From: an uncultured Prevotellaceae bacterium
Lineage (GTDB): Bacteria > Bacteroidota > Bacteroidia > Bacteroidales > Muribaculaceae
Length of the DNA stretch: 64,000 bases
Direction: 5' to 3'
Assembly: GCA_900318645.1 (NCBI GenBank)
Contig: ONLH01000009.1
Span: 1 to 64,000 of the forward strand
In this document: in pieces, positions 17,887-26,779 of the stretch
Layout: each line of letters starts with the position of its first letter
Numbering within the stretch: position 1 is the first letter of the stretch
The notes under the pieces: generated by a model
Told to the model about the DNA's origin: nothing
What the model saw: the letters and a program-made list of their open reading frames with translations, nothing else
The model's database searches: none
Made by a program: the position numbers and the translations under genes

Positions 17887-19293
17887 ATGAGAAAGAAGAA
17901 AGACATTCCGGTAATTGAGAATTTTGAGATAACGGGCGTTGCGGCCGAGGGCAAGAGCCTCGGTCGCTGGAACGACCTCGTAGTATTTGTCCCCTTCGGT
18001 GCACCTGGCGACGTCATCGACCTGAAGATCGACCGCAAGAAACACAGCTTCGCCGAGGGTCACATCGACCGCATGGTCAAGCCCAGCCCGCTGCGCGTGG
18101 AACCCATGTGCGAGCACTTCGGCCTGTGTGGCGGCTGCAAGTGGCAGCATCTGCCCTATGAGTACCAGCTGCAGTGCAAGCAGCAGCAGGTCGTGGACGC
18201 CATGGAGCGCATCGCCAAGGTACCTATTCCTGCCATCAACCCCATTCTGGGCTCGGCGGTGACGACTCATTATCGCAACAAGCTGGAATTTACCTTCTCC
18301 AACAAGTGCTGGCTTACCCGCGAACAGCTCGACAGCGGTGCCGACTTCCCCGACCGTAACGCCGCCGGTTTCCACATTCCTGGCGCCTTCGACAAGGTGC
18401 TTGACATCAAGCGATGCTGGCTGCAGGACGACATCAGCAACGAGATGCGCCTGTTCATCCGCAATTACTGCGTCGAGCGGGGTTACTCTTTCTACGACAT
18501 CCGTGGTCAGCAGGGCTTCATCCGCATGACCATGACGCGCACCGCTAGCACTGGCGAGGTGATGGAGGTCATCGTCTTTGGCCAGGACAACCAGGCCGCT
18601 ATCGACGACGTGATGACTGCCGTGCGTGACCGTTTCCCGCAGATCACATCACTCCTCTACGTCGTCAACCTCAAGGTCAACGACTCGCTTGCTGATCAGG
18701 AGTTTGTGACTTTCAGCGGACGCGATTACATTGAGGAAGAGATGGAAGGACTGCGTTTCCGTGTAGGCCCTAAGTCCTTCTATCAGACCAACTCCCGCCA
18801 AGCCTACGAGCTCTACAAGGTAGCCCGACGCATGGCCGCCCTCACGGGCAATGAACTCGTCTATGACCTCTACACCGGCACGGGCACCATCGCCAACTTC
18901 GTCGCCCGCCAGGCCCGTCAAGTCATCGGCATCGAGTACGTCCCCGAAGCCATTGAGGACGCCAAGCTCAACTCCCGCGTCAACAATATTGATAATACCC
19001 TCTTCTATGCCGGAGACATGAAAGACGTCCTTACCGACGCCTTCATTGCCGAACACGGCCGTCCCGAGGTCATGATTATCGACCCGCCCCGTGCTGGCAT
19101 GCACGAGGACGTTGTCAAGGTCATCCTCAACGCCGAGCCAGGGCGACTAGTCTATGTCAGCTGCAATCCTGCCACCCAGGCACGTGACATCGCTATGCTC
19201 GACGAGAAATATCGTGTTGTGGAAATCCAGCCCGTGGACATGTTCCCCCACACCCATCACGTCGAGAACGTCACCCTCCTGGAATTAAAGTAA
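17887..19293 (+). CDS. rlmD: 23S rRNA (uracil-C5)-methyltransferase, RlmD/RumA type
   Basis: 468 residues. An N-terminal TRAM-like RNA-binding segment (about 8-70, ENFEITGVAAEGKSLGR) is followed by the iron-sulfur Cys cluster CEHFGLCGGCKWQ. The SAM-dependent methyltransferase half carries the FYQTNSRQAYELY block, DLYTGTGTIANFVA (SAM loop), DPPRAGMH and the catalytic YVSCNPATQARD Cys. It methylates a uridine in 23S rRNA (U1939 or U747 in E. coli numbering; sequence alone does not say which). Bacteroidetes usually carry one or two paralogues. It is a single gene with its own promoter. Confidence 0.93.
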   Translation: MRKKKDIPVIENFEITGVAAEGKSLGRWNDLVVFVPFGAPGDVIDLKIDRKKHSFAEGHIDRMVKPSPLRVEPMCEHFGLCGGCKWQHLPYEYQLQCKQQQVVDAMERIAKVPIPAINPILGSAVTTHYRNKLEFTFSNKCWLTREQLDSGADFPDRNAAGFHIPGAFDKVLDIKRCWLQDDISNEMRLFIRNYCVERGYSFYDIRGQQGFIRMTMTRTASTGEVMEVIVFGQDNQAAIDDVMTAVRDRFPQITSLLYVVNLKVNDSLADQEFVTFSGRDYIEEEMEGLRFRVGPKSFYQTNSRQAYELYKVARRMAALTGNELVYDLYTGTGTIANFVARQARQVIGIEYVPEAIEDAKLNSRVNNIDNTLFYAGDMKDVLTDAFIAEHGRPEVMIIDPPRAGMHEDVVKVILNAEPGRLVYVSCNPATQARDIAMLDEKYRVVEIQPVDMFPHTHHVENVTLLELK

Positions 19294-19304
19294 ATAGATT
19301 TCTT

Positions 19305-19332
19305 AAGGTCCCTAAAACCTAACGCCTAAACT
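19305..19332. repeat. CTAAC-type short repeat
   Basis: CCTAAAACC / TAACGCCTAA units between two convergent genes. Confidence 0.4.
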
Positions 19333-20005
19333 ACATCTCGTTCTTCTCAACGAGGAAGCCGTCCAGCATATTAATCACCCGCTGGGCGTAGGAAGCGTCG
19401 CGCTGGGAGTGTGTCACCATCACGATGGTCGTTCCCTCATCATTCAATTCAGCAAGCAGTTCCATCACTTCCTTGCCGTTCTTCGTGTCCAGGTTACCCG
19501 TCGGCTCATCGGCCAGAATCAGCTCTGGGTCGCAAACCACGGCGCGAGCGATGGCGACACGCTGTTGCTGGCCGCCAGACAGTTGGCTCGGGAAATGGTT
19601 CATGCGGTGGGACATGTTTACCCGCCTCAGAGCCTTTACGGCTTTGGCATGACGTTCAGCAGCAGGTATGCCCATGTACTTCAGTGGCAATTCCACGTTC
19701 TGCTCCACGTCTAGCTCGTCAATCAGGTTGAAACTTTGGAAGACAAAGCCGATTTTGCCTTTTCGCAATGCTGTGCGTTCATTCTCCTTCATGTTGGCCA
19801 CTTCCACACCATTGAGCAGGTAGCTTCCCTCGGTGGGATTGTCAAGCATCCCAATGATGTTGAGCAATGTCGTTTTGCCGCACCCTGACGGCCCCATGAT
19901 GGCGACAAACTCACCCCGATTGATCTTCATGTTGATGCTGCCCAGGGCGATGGAATTGATGTCGCCGTAGCTATACACTCTCTTGATATTATTGAGCTCT
20001 ATCAT
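19331..20005 (-). CDS. ABC transporter ATP-binding protein (MacB/LolD type)
   Basis: 224 residues. Walker A is GPSGCGKTT near residue 37, the Q-loop [12 protein letters not shown], the signature [14 protein letters not shown], Walker [13 protein letters not shown] and the H-loop [10 protein letters not shown]. The length and spacing match the MacB/LolD/FtsE class, which drives lipoprotein release or export of peptides and macrolides by mechanotransmission. It lies 32 nt after the FtsX-type permease gene and surely pairs with it. Confidence 0.95.
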   Translation of the reverse strand: MIELNNIKRVYSYGDINSIALGSINMKINRGEFVAIMGPSGCGKTTLLNIIGMLDNPTEGSYLLNGVEVANMKENERTALRKGKIGFVFQSFNLIDELDVEQNVELPLKYMGIPAAERHAKAVKALRRVNMSHRMNHFPSQLSGGQQQRVAIARAVVCDPELILADEPTGNLDTKNGKEVMELLAELNDEGTTIVMVTHSQRDASYAQRVINMLDGFLVEKNEM

Positions 20006-20037
20006 AATAATCTCTGTTAATGTCTAGCCCCTAAAAC

Positions 20038-22488
20038 CTACTCACTCTTAATGCTATTAGACGGGGTCTCTATCGCCGTGCGCCAGCTCTTATAAACAAT
20101 TGTCCCGAGCATGAGACCGCCCACCAGCAGCAGAGCCAAGGGGAACAGCCACCAGTGGATGATGGTGTGCTGGGGGAACTGTTTCAGCGTTAGCCACCCG
20201 AAGAATCCCGCCACTGGTGCAGCAATGGCAAAACTGATGAGGACATACAATGCGTAGCGCCGGCACAGCATGTCGATGATTTCACGCGTCGTTGCGCCCA
20301 TTACCTTGCGGATGCCAATCTCCTTGCGACGGTACTCGGTCTCAAACATCGTCAGGCAGAAGATTCCGATCAGCGTGATAATCAAGCAGATGATGCAGAT
20401 GATGACCATCAGGTTCATATACCGGAACTCGTTCTTATAGGTGTCCCTTAACACCTCGTTAAAAAACTTCGTCGGTTTAATCTTGCTGCCATAACGTGCC
20501 GTCAGCACACTGTCAACCTGCTGCTTGACTGAAGCACGGTTCGTGTCATCTTTTAGGAACACGCTCATGTTGGCCAGAAAGGGATAATCTGGTATACAGA
20601 CCATGAAAAATGGCTGGTGCTTATCGATGCGGGTCGTTCCATAACGGATGTCTTCACAGATACCTACCACGACAGCACTGTCGGGCTCTTCATCTGTAAC
20701 TCCGGTCGAAATGACGGAGCCGAGTTTTATCCAGCCAAAACGCTTTTGTGCCGCTTTGTTGACGATGATGGCAGCGGTGTCTTCTTTTATGAAGTTACGG
20801 CCCTCAACAATATGGATGCCCATGGCTGTTGGGAAGTTCTGGCTGCAATGCATGAGCGAGTATTTGAATACGCTATTGCTTTTCGAGCATGTCCACACAG
20901 TGCCATGGCCATCGGTGTTGCCCATCAGGTTGTCCGAGAAGGCTACGTCGGCAATGCCGGGTACCTGCTGTCTCAACAGGTGAGACACATTATCGTTGTC
21001 GGTGTAGCTGTAATTGATGGCGGGCAATTCGGCAGTGATGACCTTGTCCTTGTCATAACCGTAATCCGACTTGATGATATAGCGACTCTGCATGTACAGG
21101 ATACCGACGTAGATGACCATCAGCATGGAAATGAACAACTGGAAACAAGTCAGCCATTGGCGCAGCTTCTGACCGCGTGGTGTCAGCCCGAAACTGCTTT
21201 TCAGCACCATAGCAATCGGGTAGGATGTAGCATGGACGCTGGGATAATGGCAGGCTGCAATGCCGACGGCGATGGCAATGACAAGCATCAGCACCAATAG
21301 GCGCCAGTGGCCCAGTAGCGAGAGGCCGCCTTCGGCGAGCTTGTGCGAAATTGGCAGCATTTGCAGCAGACCACACAACACCATGGCAATGAGGCACGTG
21401 AAAACCGAGATGACAATGCCTTCACTGACCATGCTGCGTCTCAACGCTCGGCGTGACGCTCCCAGCACGAGCCGGGTGTTCAGGCTACGGACGCGTATCG
21501 GACTCTCTGCAAGCGTGAAGTTCAGGAAGTTGATAGCGGCAATCAAGATGACGAGCAGGCATGTCAGTTCCATAATATACAGCAGGCTCTTGAAGCCTCC
21601 TGCGCCCGATGCTGTGAACGACGTGTTCGCAAAGTAGCTGTCCTTCAGGGGAATAAACTTGAAGTTTGACTGATTGATTTCTTCTATCTGAGTGGCAATC
21701 TTGCTCTCCTGACCGTCCTTCAGTAATCCTTCTTTCAGGTGGGCGATGACAGCCTGCTTGTACTCTCGTGTGAACGCTTCCATGTCCTTGGGAATGCTCT
21801 TGAACTTGACGATGCACCTGTAGTTGGCACCGAGGTCTATCGAGTCGGTATTACCATTGTTTAAATAGATACGGTTATACAGCTCGCTTTTCGTCGGGAA
21901 GTCTTCAAATACGCCACGAACAACAAATGTGTATTCAGCAGTATCCTCTTGCTCAACAAAATAAGCTGTCATTGTTTTGCCCTTAACTTTCACGGTGCCG
22001 AAATACTTTCGGGCAATCTTAGCGGGGATAATGATGTCTTCTTCATTGCCATTGCTCCATTGGATCTCACCGTCAAGCACTTTGGGGGAGAACGTACTCA
22101 CAGCGGTATTGTTGGCATAAGTGACTGCAAAGGCATAGTCCGTAGTGTCGCCGGCTTTCTGGAAGTTCCAGGTATAGTAACTCTCGTTGGAGCTGCCGCC
22201 ATAAGTCAGGGAGTAATCCTCTACAACTTCAGGCAGGCGTTGCAAGGCGTCGGCAAATGGACGGGGCACGATATCGCTGTAGTCCCACTCGTTATACACA
22301 AAGTCACTCTCCAGACGATACAAGCGCTCATAGTCCTTAATGCCATGGTTATAGGTGGTCTGATAGATAATCTGCGTCATCAGCAGGTAAAATGCCGTGA
22401 ACGCCACGATCAGACCTATCAGGTTGAGGGCGGTCGCCAGCTTAAACCGCCGGGACATGTAGAAAATATTTCTAAAAACCTCTCTCAT
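20038..22488 (-). CDS. ABC transporter permease, FtsX/MacB_PCD family, duplicated
   Basis: 816 residues. The architecture is the two-lobed Bacteroidetes type: TM1 (LNLIGLIVAFTAFYLLMTQIIY), a large MacB_PCD periplasmic domain, three FtsX helices around residues 295-420, then a second TM at about 440-460, a second periplasmic domain and three final helices (MNLMVIICIICLIITLIGIFCL onward; RKEIGIRKVMGATTREI is the coupling-helix region). It would couple ATP hydrolysis in the cytoplasm to movement in the periplasm. The substrate cannot be read from sequence. Such permeases often lie near two-component systems, and one occurs at 25199-26595. It has its own promoter. Confidence 0.9.
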   Translation of the reverse strand: MREVFRNIFYMSRRFKLATALNLIGLIVAFTAFYLLMTQIIYQTTYNHGIKDYERLYRLESDFVYNEWDYSDIVPRPFADALQRLPEVVEDYSLTYGGSSNESYYTWNFQKAGDTTDYAFAVTYANNTAVSTFSPKVLDGEIQWSNGNEEDIIIPAKIARKYFGTVKVKGKTMTAYFVEQEDTAEYTFVVRGVFEDFPTKSELYNRIYLNNGNTDSIDLGANYRCIVKFKSIPKDMEAFTREYKQAVIAHLKEGLLKDGQESKIATQIEEINQSNFKFIPLKDSYFANTSFTASGAGGFKSLLYIMELTCLLVILIAAINFLNFTLAESPIRVRSLNTRLVLGASRRALRRSMVSEGIVISVFTCLIAMVLCGLLQMLPISHKLAEGGLSLLGHWRLLVLMLVIAIAVGIAACHYPSVHATSYPIAMVLKSSFGLTPRGQKLRQWLTCFQLFISMLMVIYVGILYMQSRYIIKSDYGYDKDKVITAELPAINYSYTDNDNVSHLLRQQVPGIADVAFSDNLMGNTDGHGTVWTCSKSNSVFKYSLMHCSQNFPTAMGIHIVEGRNFIKEDTAAIIVNKAAQKRFGWIKLGSVISTGVTDEEPDSAVVVGICEDIRYGTTRIDKHQPFFMVCIPDYPFLANMSVFLKDDTNRASVKQQVDSVLTARYGSKIKPTKFFNEVLRDTYKNEFRYMNLMVIICIICLIITLIGIFCLTMFETEYRRKEIGIRKVMGATTREIIDMLCRRYALYVLISFAIAAPVAGFFGWLTLKQFPQHTIIHWWLFPLALLLVGGLMLGTIVYKSWRTAIETPSNSIKSE

Positions 22489-22501
22489 TTAAAACACGCC
22501 A

Positions 22502-22531
22502 CAAATATAATCAACATTTCCAAGATATTCA
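22502..22531 (-). promoter_or_regulatory. Promoter of the ABC permease-ATPase pair
   Basis: Minus-strand TTG (22531-22529), 19-nt spacer, TATATTTG (22509-22502). The ATG is only 13 nt further on. Confidence 0.7.
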
Positions 22532-22591
22532 AAACCCTCCCCCAAAAATCAAAGATTCCCCGTGTTCCCTCCATCGGCTGCAAGTTTATAT

Positions 22592-22615
22592 GTATTGCAA
22601 GTTGGCGTTTTGCAA
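22592..22615 (+). repeat. GTA-hairpin repeat, copy 5 (weak)
   Basis: GTATT foot, then TTGCAA repeated after a 9-nt loop; the shortest stem of the family. Confidence 0.4.
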
Positions 22616-22686
22616 TCCTTTGGCTTGTGTGAGTTCTCGTTTCCCCTTGTTTTTGCTGTTAATAAACGTTAATTGACGCCTGCCTC

Positions 22687-22717
22687 TTGTGAAATAAAGA
22701 AAATCTTTGTAAATTTG
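22687..22717 (+). promoter_or_regulatory. Promoter with about 130-nt leader for gene at 22847
   Basis: TTG (22687-22689), 20-nt spacer, TAAATTTG (22710-22717). Confidence 0.75.
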
Positions 22718-22846
22718 GCGCATTATTAAACCCTTGAGGGTGGTTACTTTGGGTCTTTCTTTATTGAATTAATCACATGGCACCTCTTTCAAGGAAACAA
22801 AGTATCATTGAAAGTACTTAATTAAAAACTCTAAACATTTATAGGA

Positions 22847-24928
22847 ATGAAGAATCTTTTTTTGACTATCATGTGCGCTTGCATGGCACTTGCCCTCATG
22901 GCAGCAGTGCCCGAGCCCGACGTCTCCACCTCCAGGCTGACGTCAAAAGACAAATCGTCTGTTCCCCCGGCCAACGTACAAGTTGATAAGACGGGACCGA
23001 AAACCCTCCATCAGTTCATGCGTGAACGCAACCTCACTCCTAACGATAACCGCCTGACCAAGAAGGCTCCACGACGTCTGTCCGAAGAGGACATGATAGG
23101 CCCTCACATCGCTGTCATGGAAGCCCAGGCATTGCAGGATTTTGACAGTGACGGTAACCCCATCCTGAGTGACATTGTCTATTCCCTCGGATGGAGTAAC
23201 GAAATGGATTTTCAGGGGGTGGCCTACTTTGAAGATGGTGTATATGACTGCTATACACTTGACGGTTTCTATGGCAAGTACCAGATTCCTCTCTACGTGA
23301 ACATCGAGACGAGGCAAGCGTTATTGGCCTCAAGTTTCTTAGACATGGATTCTGTGTCATCATCAAGTGGGCGCAATCATAATGACACCATCCGAACAAC
23401 CTGTCTCTTTTCAGTCGGTGATTTCTTCTTTTATAACGATGAATTTTTGTTTGGTGAGATATATGATGATGGATCAATTTGGATTGATGGCAGTTTCTTG
23501 ATTTATACCGAAGAGGTCATTAACGTGTATCGCAACTTCAATCTTGCCTCATCAGACACGACTGCTGCCATTTCACCGATCTTGTCCGGCTTATATTTGC
23601 TTAAACCCAATGGCATACATCAATCTAAATACAGTCATTCTTCTGCATTACTGCCCTATGTGGCCGTTGAGAGTGTTATTGATGTGCAACGGATTTATTG
23701 GGAAGGCGCTATCGACGCCGGACCAGGAAGTGGACATGGTAGTGGGCTTGATGGCACTTGTGGTAGTGGAGGACTTAAACCGAAGCCTATTGGTCCCCGC
23801 AAGCCAAGGTCTTCCAGTCCTTCGTTACCATCGTTGAATAAGGCTAGAGCAGTTCATGAGCTTGGCGGTGGTGGCTTTGCTGAGCAGCCTCTTGGCGGTG
23901 GTGGCCGTCAACTTAAACCGGTCACTCCTCCTGGGCAGTCTCCAGTCAAGTCGCTGGAACCGATAGGACCTACAACTCCAGACAACTCTGGAGTCTTAAG
24001 AGCTGCACAGCACAAACCAAACCTTGATGTGGGTGTGGATAAAAACACCAGTGTCGATAAGGGCGCCCTTGTTGGTCATGAACATGCCAATGTGACCAAT
24101 GGTGGTGGCGGGCGTTCTGTCAAGCCCATAAAACCGAGGACTGCCGGAGAAGAGACCGAAGAAGATGTCATGTTCTGTAGCGCATCTAATGGTATGGCAT
24201 CAGATCTGCCAGGCTCGGATGGAAAGTTGAATCGTGCATCTGTTCTTCCTGGCGCTTCAACTCTTGGGAATGGCGGACGTAGGGAAGGACCGCTGAGGCC
24301 GAGGTCTCTTGGCGATGATTTGAGTTTAGCGCGCATCCCCGATGGCTCTTCACTAGGTGCCAGTCCGATTTTGGAAATCATGCAAGCTCCTGTCTATATG
24401 TTCCAAGTGGATGACTCAATTGTCGTTGTGTACAACCTCTTTGGACTGGGCTCGACAGTCAACGCTATGTTCATTCACGAGGATGGCACTATGACGTTCC
24501 CTGGCCAGGCTTTGTACTATGACCCAGACAAGGACGACGACTTCTGCAACTATTCATTAGAAGAGGACAACTCGTTGTCATTCGGTAACACGGGCTTTGT
24601 CACCACCGACACCATCTCTTGGGGAACAACCGTTCCTCACGGTCTCAATCATGACAGTGGATGGACCTTTAGTTCTAACCGTCTGTTCTTTATCGACGGC
24701 AACGGCTTCGATGTGCCCAATGGTATCCTGCGTGGCGACGTGAACAACGATGGTCTCGTTAAGGTCAATGATGTCTCGGCTTTAATCAACCATTTGTTGT
24801 CAGGCGGTGACGATGACGCAGATGATGTCAACAATGACAACAGTGACACCAACCTGGACAATAAAGTCAGCATCACCGATGTCGCATGGCTAATAGACTA
24901 TCTGTTGACCGGCGCCTGGCCCCAGTGA
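22847..24928 (+). CDS. Secreted Gly/Pro-rich protein with C-terminal dockerin
   Basis: 693 residues with a signal peptide (MKNLFLTIMCACMALALMA). It is a paralogue of the 15407 product: both share an ERNLTPNDNRL-type segment near residue 60 and a VVYNLFG...HEDGTMTFPGQAL block near 530. The middle (about 290-510) is a low-complexity Gly/Pro/Lys region with repeated KPIxPR-like motifs (LKPKPIGPRKP, RQLKPVTPPG, KSLEPIGP, RSVKPIKPR) and Gly runs (GGGGR). It ends in a degenerate dockerin pair, GDVNNDGLVKVNDV and DTNLDNKVSITDV. It lacks the adhesin and FN3 modules of its relative. Function unknown; surface display or extracellular assembly is inferred from the signal peptide and dockerin. Confidence 0.75.
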   Translation: MKNLFLTIMCACMALALMAAVPEPDVSTSRLTSKDKSSVPPANVQVDKTGPKTLHQFMRERNLTPNDNRLTKKAPRRLSEEDMIGPHIAVMEAQALQDFDSDGNPILSDIVYSLGWSNEMDFQGVAYFEDGVYDCYTLDGFYGKYQIPLYVNIETRQALLASSFLDMDSVSSSSGRNHNDTIRTTCLFSVGDFFFYNDEFLFGEIYDDGSIWIDGSFLIYTEEVINVYRNFNLASSDTTAAISPILSGLYLLKPNGIHQSKYSHSSALLPYVAVESVIDVQRIYWEGAIDAGPGSGHGSGLDGTCGSGGLKPKPIGPRKPRSSSPSLPSLNKARAVHELGGGGFAEQPLGGGGRQLKPVTPPGQSPVKSLEPIGPTTPDNSGVLRAAQHKPNLDVGVDKNTSVDKGALVGHEHANVTNGGGGRSVKPIKPRTAGEETEEDVMFCSASNGMASDLPGSDGKLNRASVLPGASTLGNGGRREGPLRPRSLGDDLSLARIPDGSSLGASPILEIMQAPVYMFQVDDSIVVVYNLFGLGSTVNAMFIHEDGTMTFPGQALYYDPDKDDDFCNYSLEEDNSLSFGNTGFVTTDTISWGTTVPHGLNHDSGWTFSSNRLFFIDGNGFDVPNGILRGDVNNDGLVKVNDVSALINHLLSGGDDDADDVNNDNSDTNLDNKVSITDVAWLIDYLLTGAWPQ

Positions 24929-24966
24929 CCACGCCCAGGAAGAGTAACGTTTAAATCCAATAGACC

Positions 24967-25002
24967 GGCAGGCGCTTTTTTTTGAGAAGCGCCTGCCTTT
25001 TC
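24967..25002 (+). terminator. Terminator after the Gly/Pro-rich dockerin gene
   Basis: Arms GGCAGGCGCTT (24967-24977) and AAGCGCCTGCC (24987-24997), then TTTTC. Confidence 0.85.
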
Positions 25003-25042
25003 ACCCTTTATTTTCCGCCCCTTCGTTCACCGTGCCGTCGCT

Positions 25043-25064
25043 GTATTGCAAGCCACTGGTTTGT
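25043..25064 (+). repeat. GTA-hairpin repeat, copy 6
   Basis: GTATT foot, arms GCAAGCC / GGTTTGT with G-T pairs, loop ACT. Confidence 0.55.
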
Positions 25065-25198
25065 AAAAAATCCCGCCCAGCTCAGGAAGCGACACTCGCT
25101 CGATGAAAGAGGGCGTGCGGGGCTTTTAATGCCTCTTGTTCACTTTTTTGTGCTTTTTCGTGCTTTTCTCGGGAATTGTTTGTATCTTCGCTGCCACT

Positions 25199-25726
25199 AT
25201 GCAGAATTACGGAACAATTTTGGTCATTGATGACAACGAGGCAATTCTCACCGCGTTGAGGTACTGCCTGGCTGGCACGTTTGAAAAAGTGATGACGCTC
25301 ACTTCGCCCGAAGGGGTGATTTCACTGCTCGGGCAAGAAGAGGTGAACATCATCTTGTTGGATATGAACTTCACGCTCGGGGTAAACAACGGACAAGACG
25401 GCCTCCTCTGGCTGCAAGCCATTCGCAAACACCATCCCGAGATACCTGTCGTGCTCATTACTGCTTATGCCGATGTTTCCCTCGCCGTGCGAGGACTTAA
25501 GCGTGGAGCAGCCGACTTCATCACCAAGCCTTGGGACAACGAGGAACTGGTCCGCAAGTTGAAAGACGTCCTTGATGCTGCCGACGAGGTGGCAACCCTT
25601 GATGAGTTGGAAGCTGAACACATCCGCAAGGCGATCGACCGTTTCCACGGCAATCTCACCCAGGCTGCCGAGGTCTTGGGCATTACACGCCAGACGTTAT
25701 ATAACAAGATGAAGAAACTGCAATGA
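25199..25726 (+). CDS. Response regulator, receiver plus Fis-type HTH (no AAA+ domain)
   Basis: 175 residues from the ATG at 25199. The receiver domain (1-125) has the acidic pocket (VIDDNE), the phospho-acceptor Asp in IILLDMNF, Thr in LITAYAD and Lys in FITKPWD. A short linker leads to a Fis-type helix-turn-helix (about 135-175, AAEVLGITRQTLYNKMKKL). NtrC-family regulators have a sigma-54-interacting AAA+ domain between these parts; it is absent here, as in the RegA/PrrA/ActR class. The partner kinase follows with a 4-nt overlap (ATGA), so the two are translationally coupled. Confidence 0.92.
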   Translation: MQNYGTILVIDDNEAILTALRYCLAGTFEKVMTLTSPEGVISLLGQEEVNIILLDMNFTLGVNNGQDGLLWLQAIRKHHPEIPVVLITAYADVSLAVRGLKRGAADFITKPWDNEELVRKLKDVLDAADEVATLDELEAEHIRKAIDRFHGNLTQAAEVLGITRQTLYNKMKKLQ

Positions 25727-26595
25727 ACAGTCTGTGGACTGCCATCATTGTCGCTGTTGCGATCGTGGTGCTGCTGGGACTATGGTTCTGGCTGCATCAG
25801 CGTTCGCTCGTGAGGCGTGCCCACATCATGCAAGAGGCGATACGCAACCATGACCTGACTTTTCAGCTCCCCACCAAGCACATGTTCAGCGGAGAAAAAG
25901 CTTTGCAGGAAACGCTCAACCAACTTGGTGAACACATCAGGGAACAGGTCAATCTGGGCGAGGTCGAGTCTTGGGAAAAACTCACCCGCGTACTCACCCA
26001 CGAGATCATGAACGCCACGGCGCCCATTGCCAGCATCAGCCAGTCGATGCTTCATCATCCCGCAGTCAAGAATTCTGACCTAGAAGAGGGTATCAACGCC
26101 ATTCACAACACGGTGGTGCACCTTAACTCGTTTGTGGACGGTTACCGCAAGTATTCCGCTTTGCAGAAACCGGTCCCCAAGCAGGTGGATCTGACTGCTG
26201 TGGTCGGTGAGGTAGAGAAACTGTTCCAGGAAGTGACGTGGAACAGCAATATGCCCGATAGTGTCACTATCAATACCGACCCCAACCTCTTGAGACAGAT
26301 TCTCATCAACCTGGTCAAGAATGCCATTGAGGCCGGTGCCAAAACCATGGGAATGGAATGTGAACGTGGACAGGAAGGCAAAGTCCTGCTCTACATCAGC
26401 AACGACGGCGAAATGATTCCTGCCGATGCGCGCTCCTCCATTTTCATCCCGTTCTTTACCACCAAGCGCAAGGGTAACGGCATTGGCCTGTCTCTCAGTC
26501 GTCGCCTGCTCACCATCCAGGGAGGCATGATGTCCCTGCTCGATCACCCTCACACGGGCTTCCACACCACCTTCCTCCTCGAGTTCCCTGCCTGA
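25723..26595 (+). CDS. Sensor histidine kinase
   Basis: 290 residues. One N-terminal membrane segment (about 5-25, IIVAVAIVVLLGLWFWL), no visible periplasmic sensor domain, then a linker and a DHp helix with the phospho-acceptor His in LTHEIMNATAPI (near residue 88). The HATPase_c domain has the N box NLVKNAIEAG, a G1-type segment (LLYISNDGEMIP) and the G2 box KGNGIGLSLSRRLL. The lack of an extracellular loop suggests sensing within or next to the membrane, or through a partner. It phosphorylates the response regulator at 25199. Its targets may include the nearby ABC exporter, by analogy with other Bacteroidetes loci. Confidence 0.92.
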   Translation: MNSLWTAIIVAVAIVVLLGLWFWLHQRSLVRRAHIMQEAIRNHDLTFQLPTKHMFSGEKALQETLNQLGEHIREQVNLGEVESWEKLTRVLTHEIMNATAPIASISQSMLHHPAVKNSDLEEGINAIHNTVVHLNSFVDGYRKYSALQKPVPKQVDLTAVVGEVEKLFQEVTWNSNMPDSVTINTDPNLLRQILINLVKNAIEAGAKTMGMECERGQEGKVLLYISNDGEMIPADARSSIFIPFFTTKRKGNGIGLSLSRRLLTIQGGMMSLLDHPHTGFHTTFLLEFPA

Positions 26596-26628
26596 ACACC
26601 CTCCTGGCTTTTTCCCCGTCCCGTTGAG

Positions 26629-26652
26629 GTAGTGCAAGCCTCTGGTTTGTGC
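26629..26652 (+). repeat. GTA-hairpin repeat, copy 7
   Basis: GTAG foot, arms GCAAGCC / GGTTTGT, loop TCT, preceded by CCCGTTGAG. Confidence 0.6.
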
Positions 26653-26655
26653 ATC

Positions 26656-26697
26656 CCCTCCGTTGTCTCCGTTCTCCCCGTCTTCACCGTCCCCCTT
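26656..26697. repeat. 9-bp-period TCTCCGTT repeat, intergenic
   Basis: CTCCGTTGT, CTCCGTTCT, CCCCGTCTT, CACCGTCCC in tandem, directly after GTA-hairpin copy 7. Confidence 0.6.
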
Positions 26698-26745
26698 GTT
26701 GATAACTATTTCCATGAAAATGCACCTCCTTTTCATTTTTTGCTG

Positions 26746-26753
26746 TAAATTTG
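26746..26753 (+). promoter_or_regulatory. -7 box of the cell-wall cluster
   Basis: TAAATTTG, 27 nt before the ATG at 26780. No TTG lies at the standard distance. Confidence 0.5.
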
Positions 26754-26779
26754 CTCGTTAAAACAAAAACATAGGTAAA

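Larger units (their letters stand above)
22489..22846. other. Divergent gap with two promoters and a GTA-hairpin
   Basis: This 358-nt gap holds the minus promoter of the ABC pair, a weak GTA-hairpin (copy 5) and a plus promoter for the dockerin gene. No gene is seen. Confidence 0.6.
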
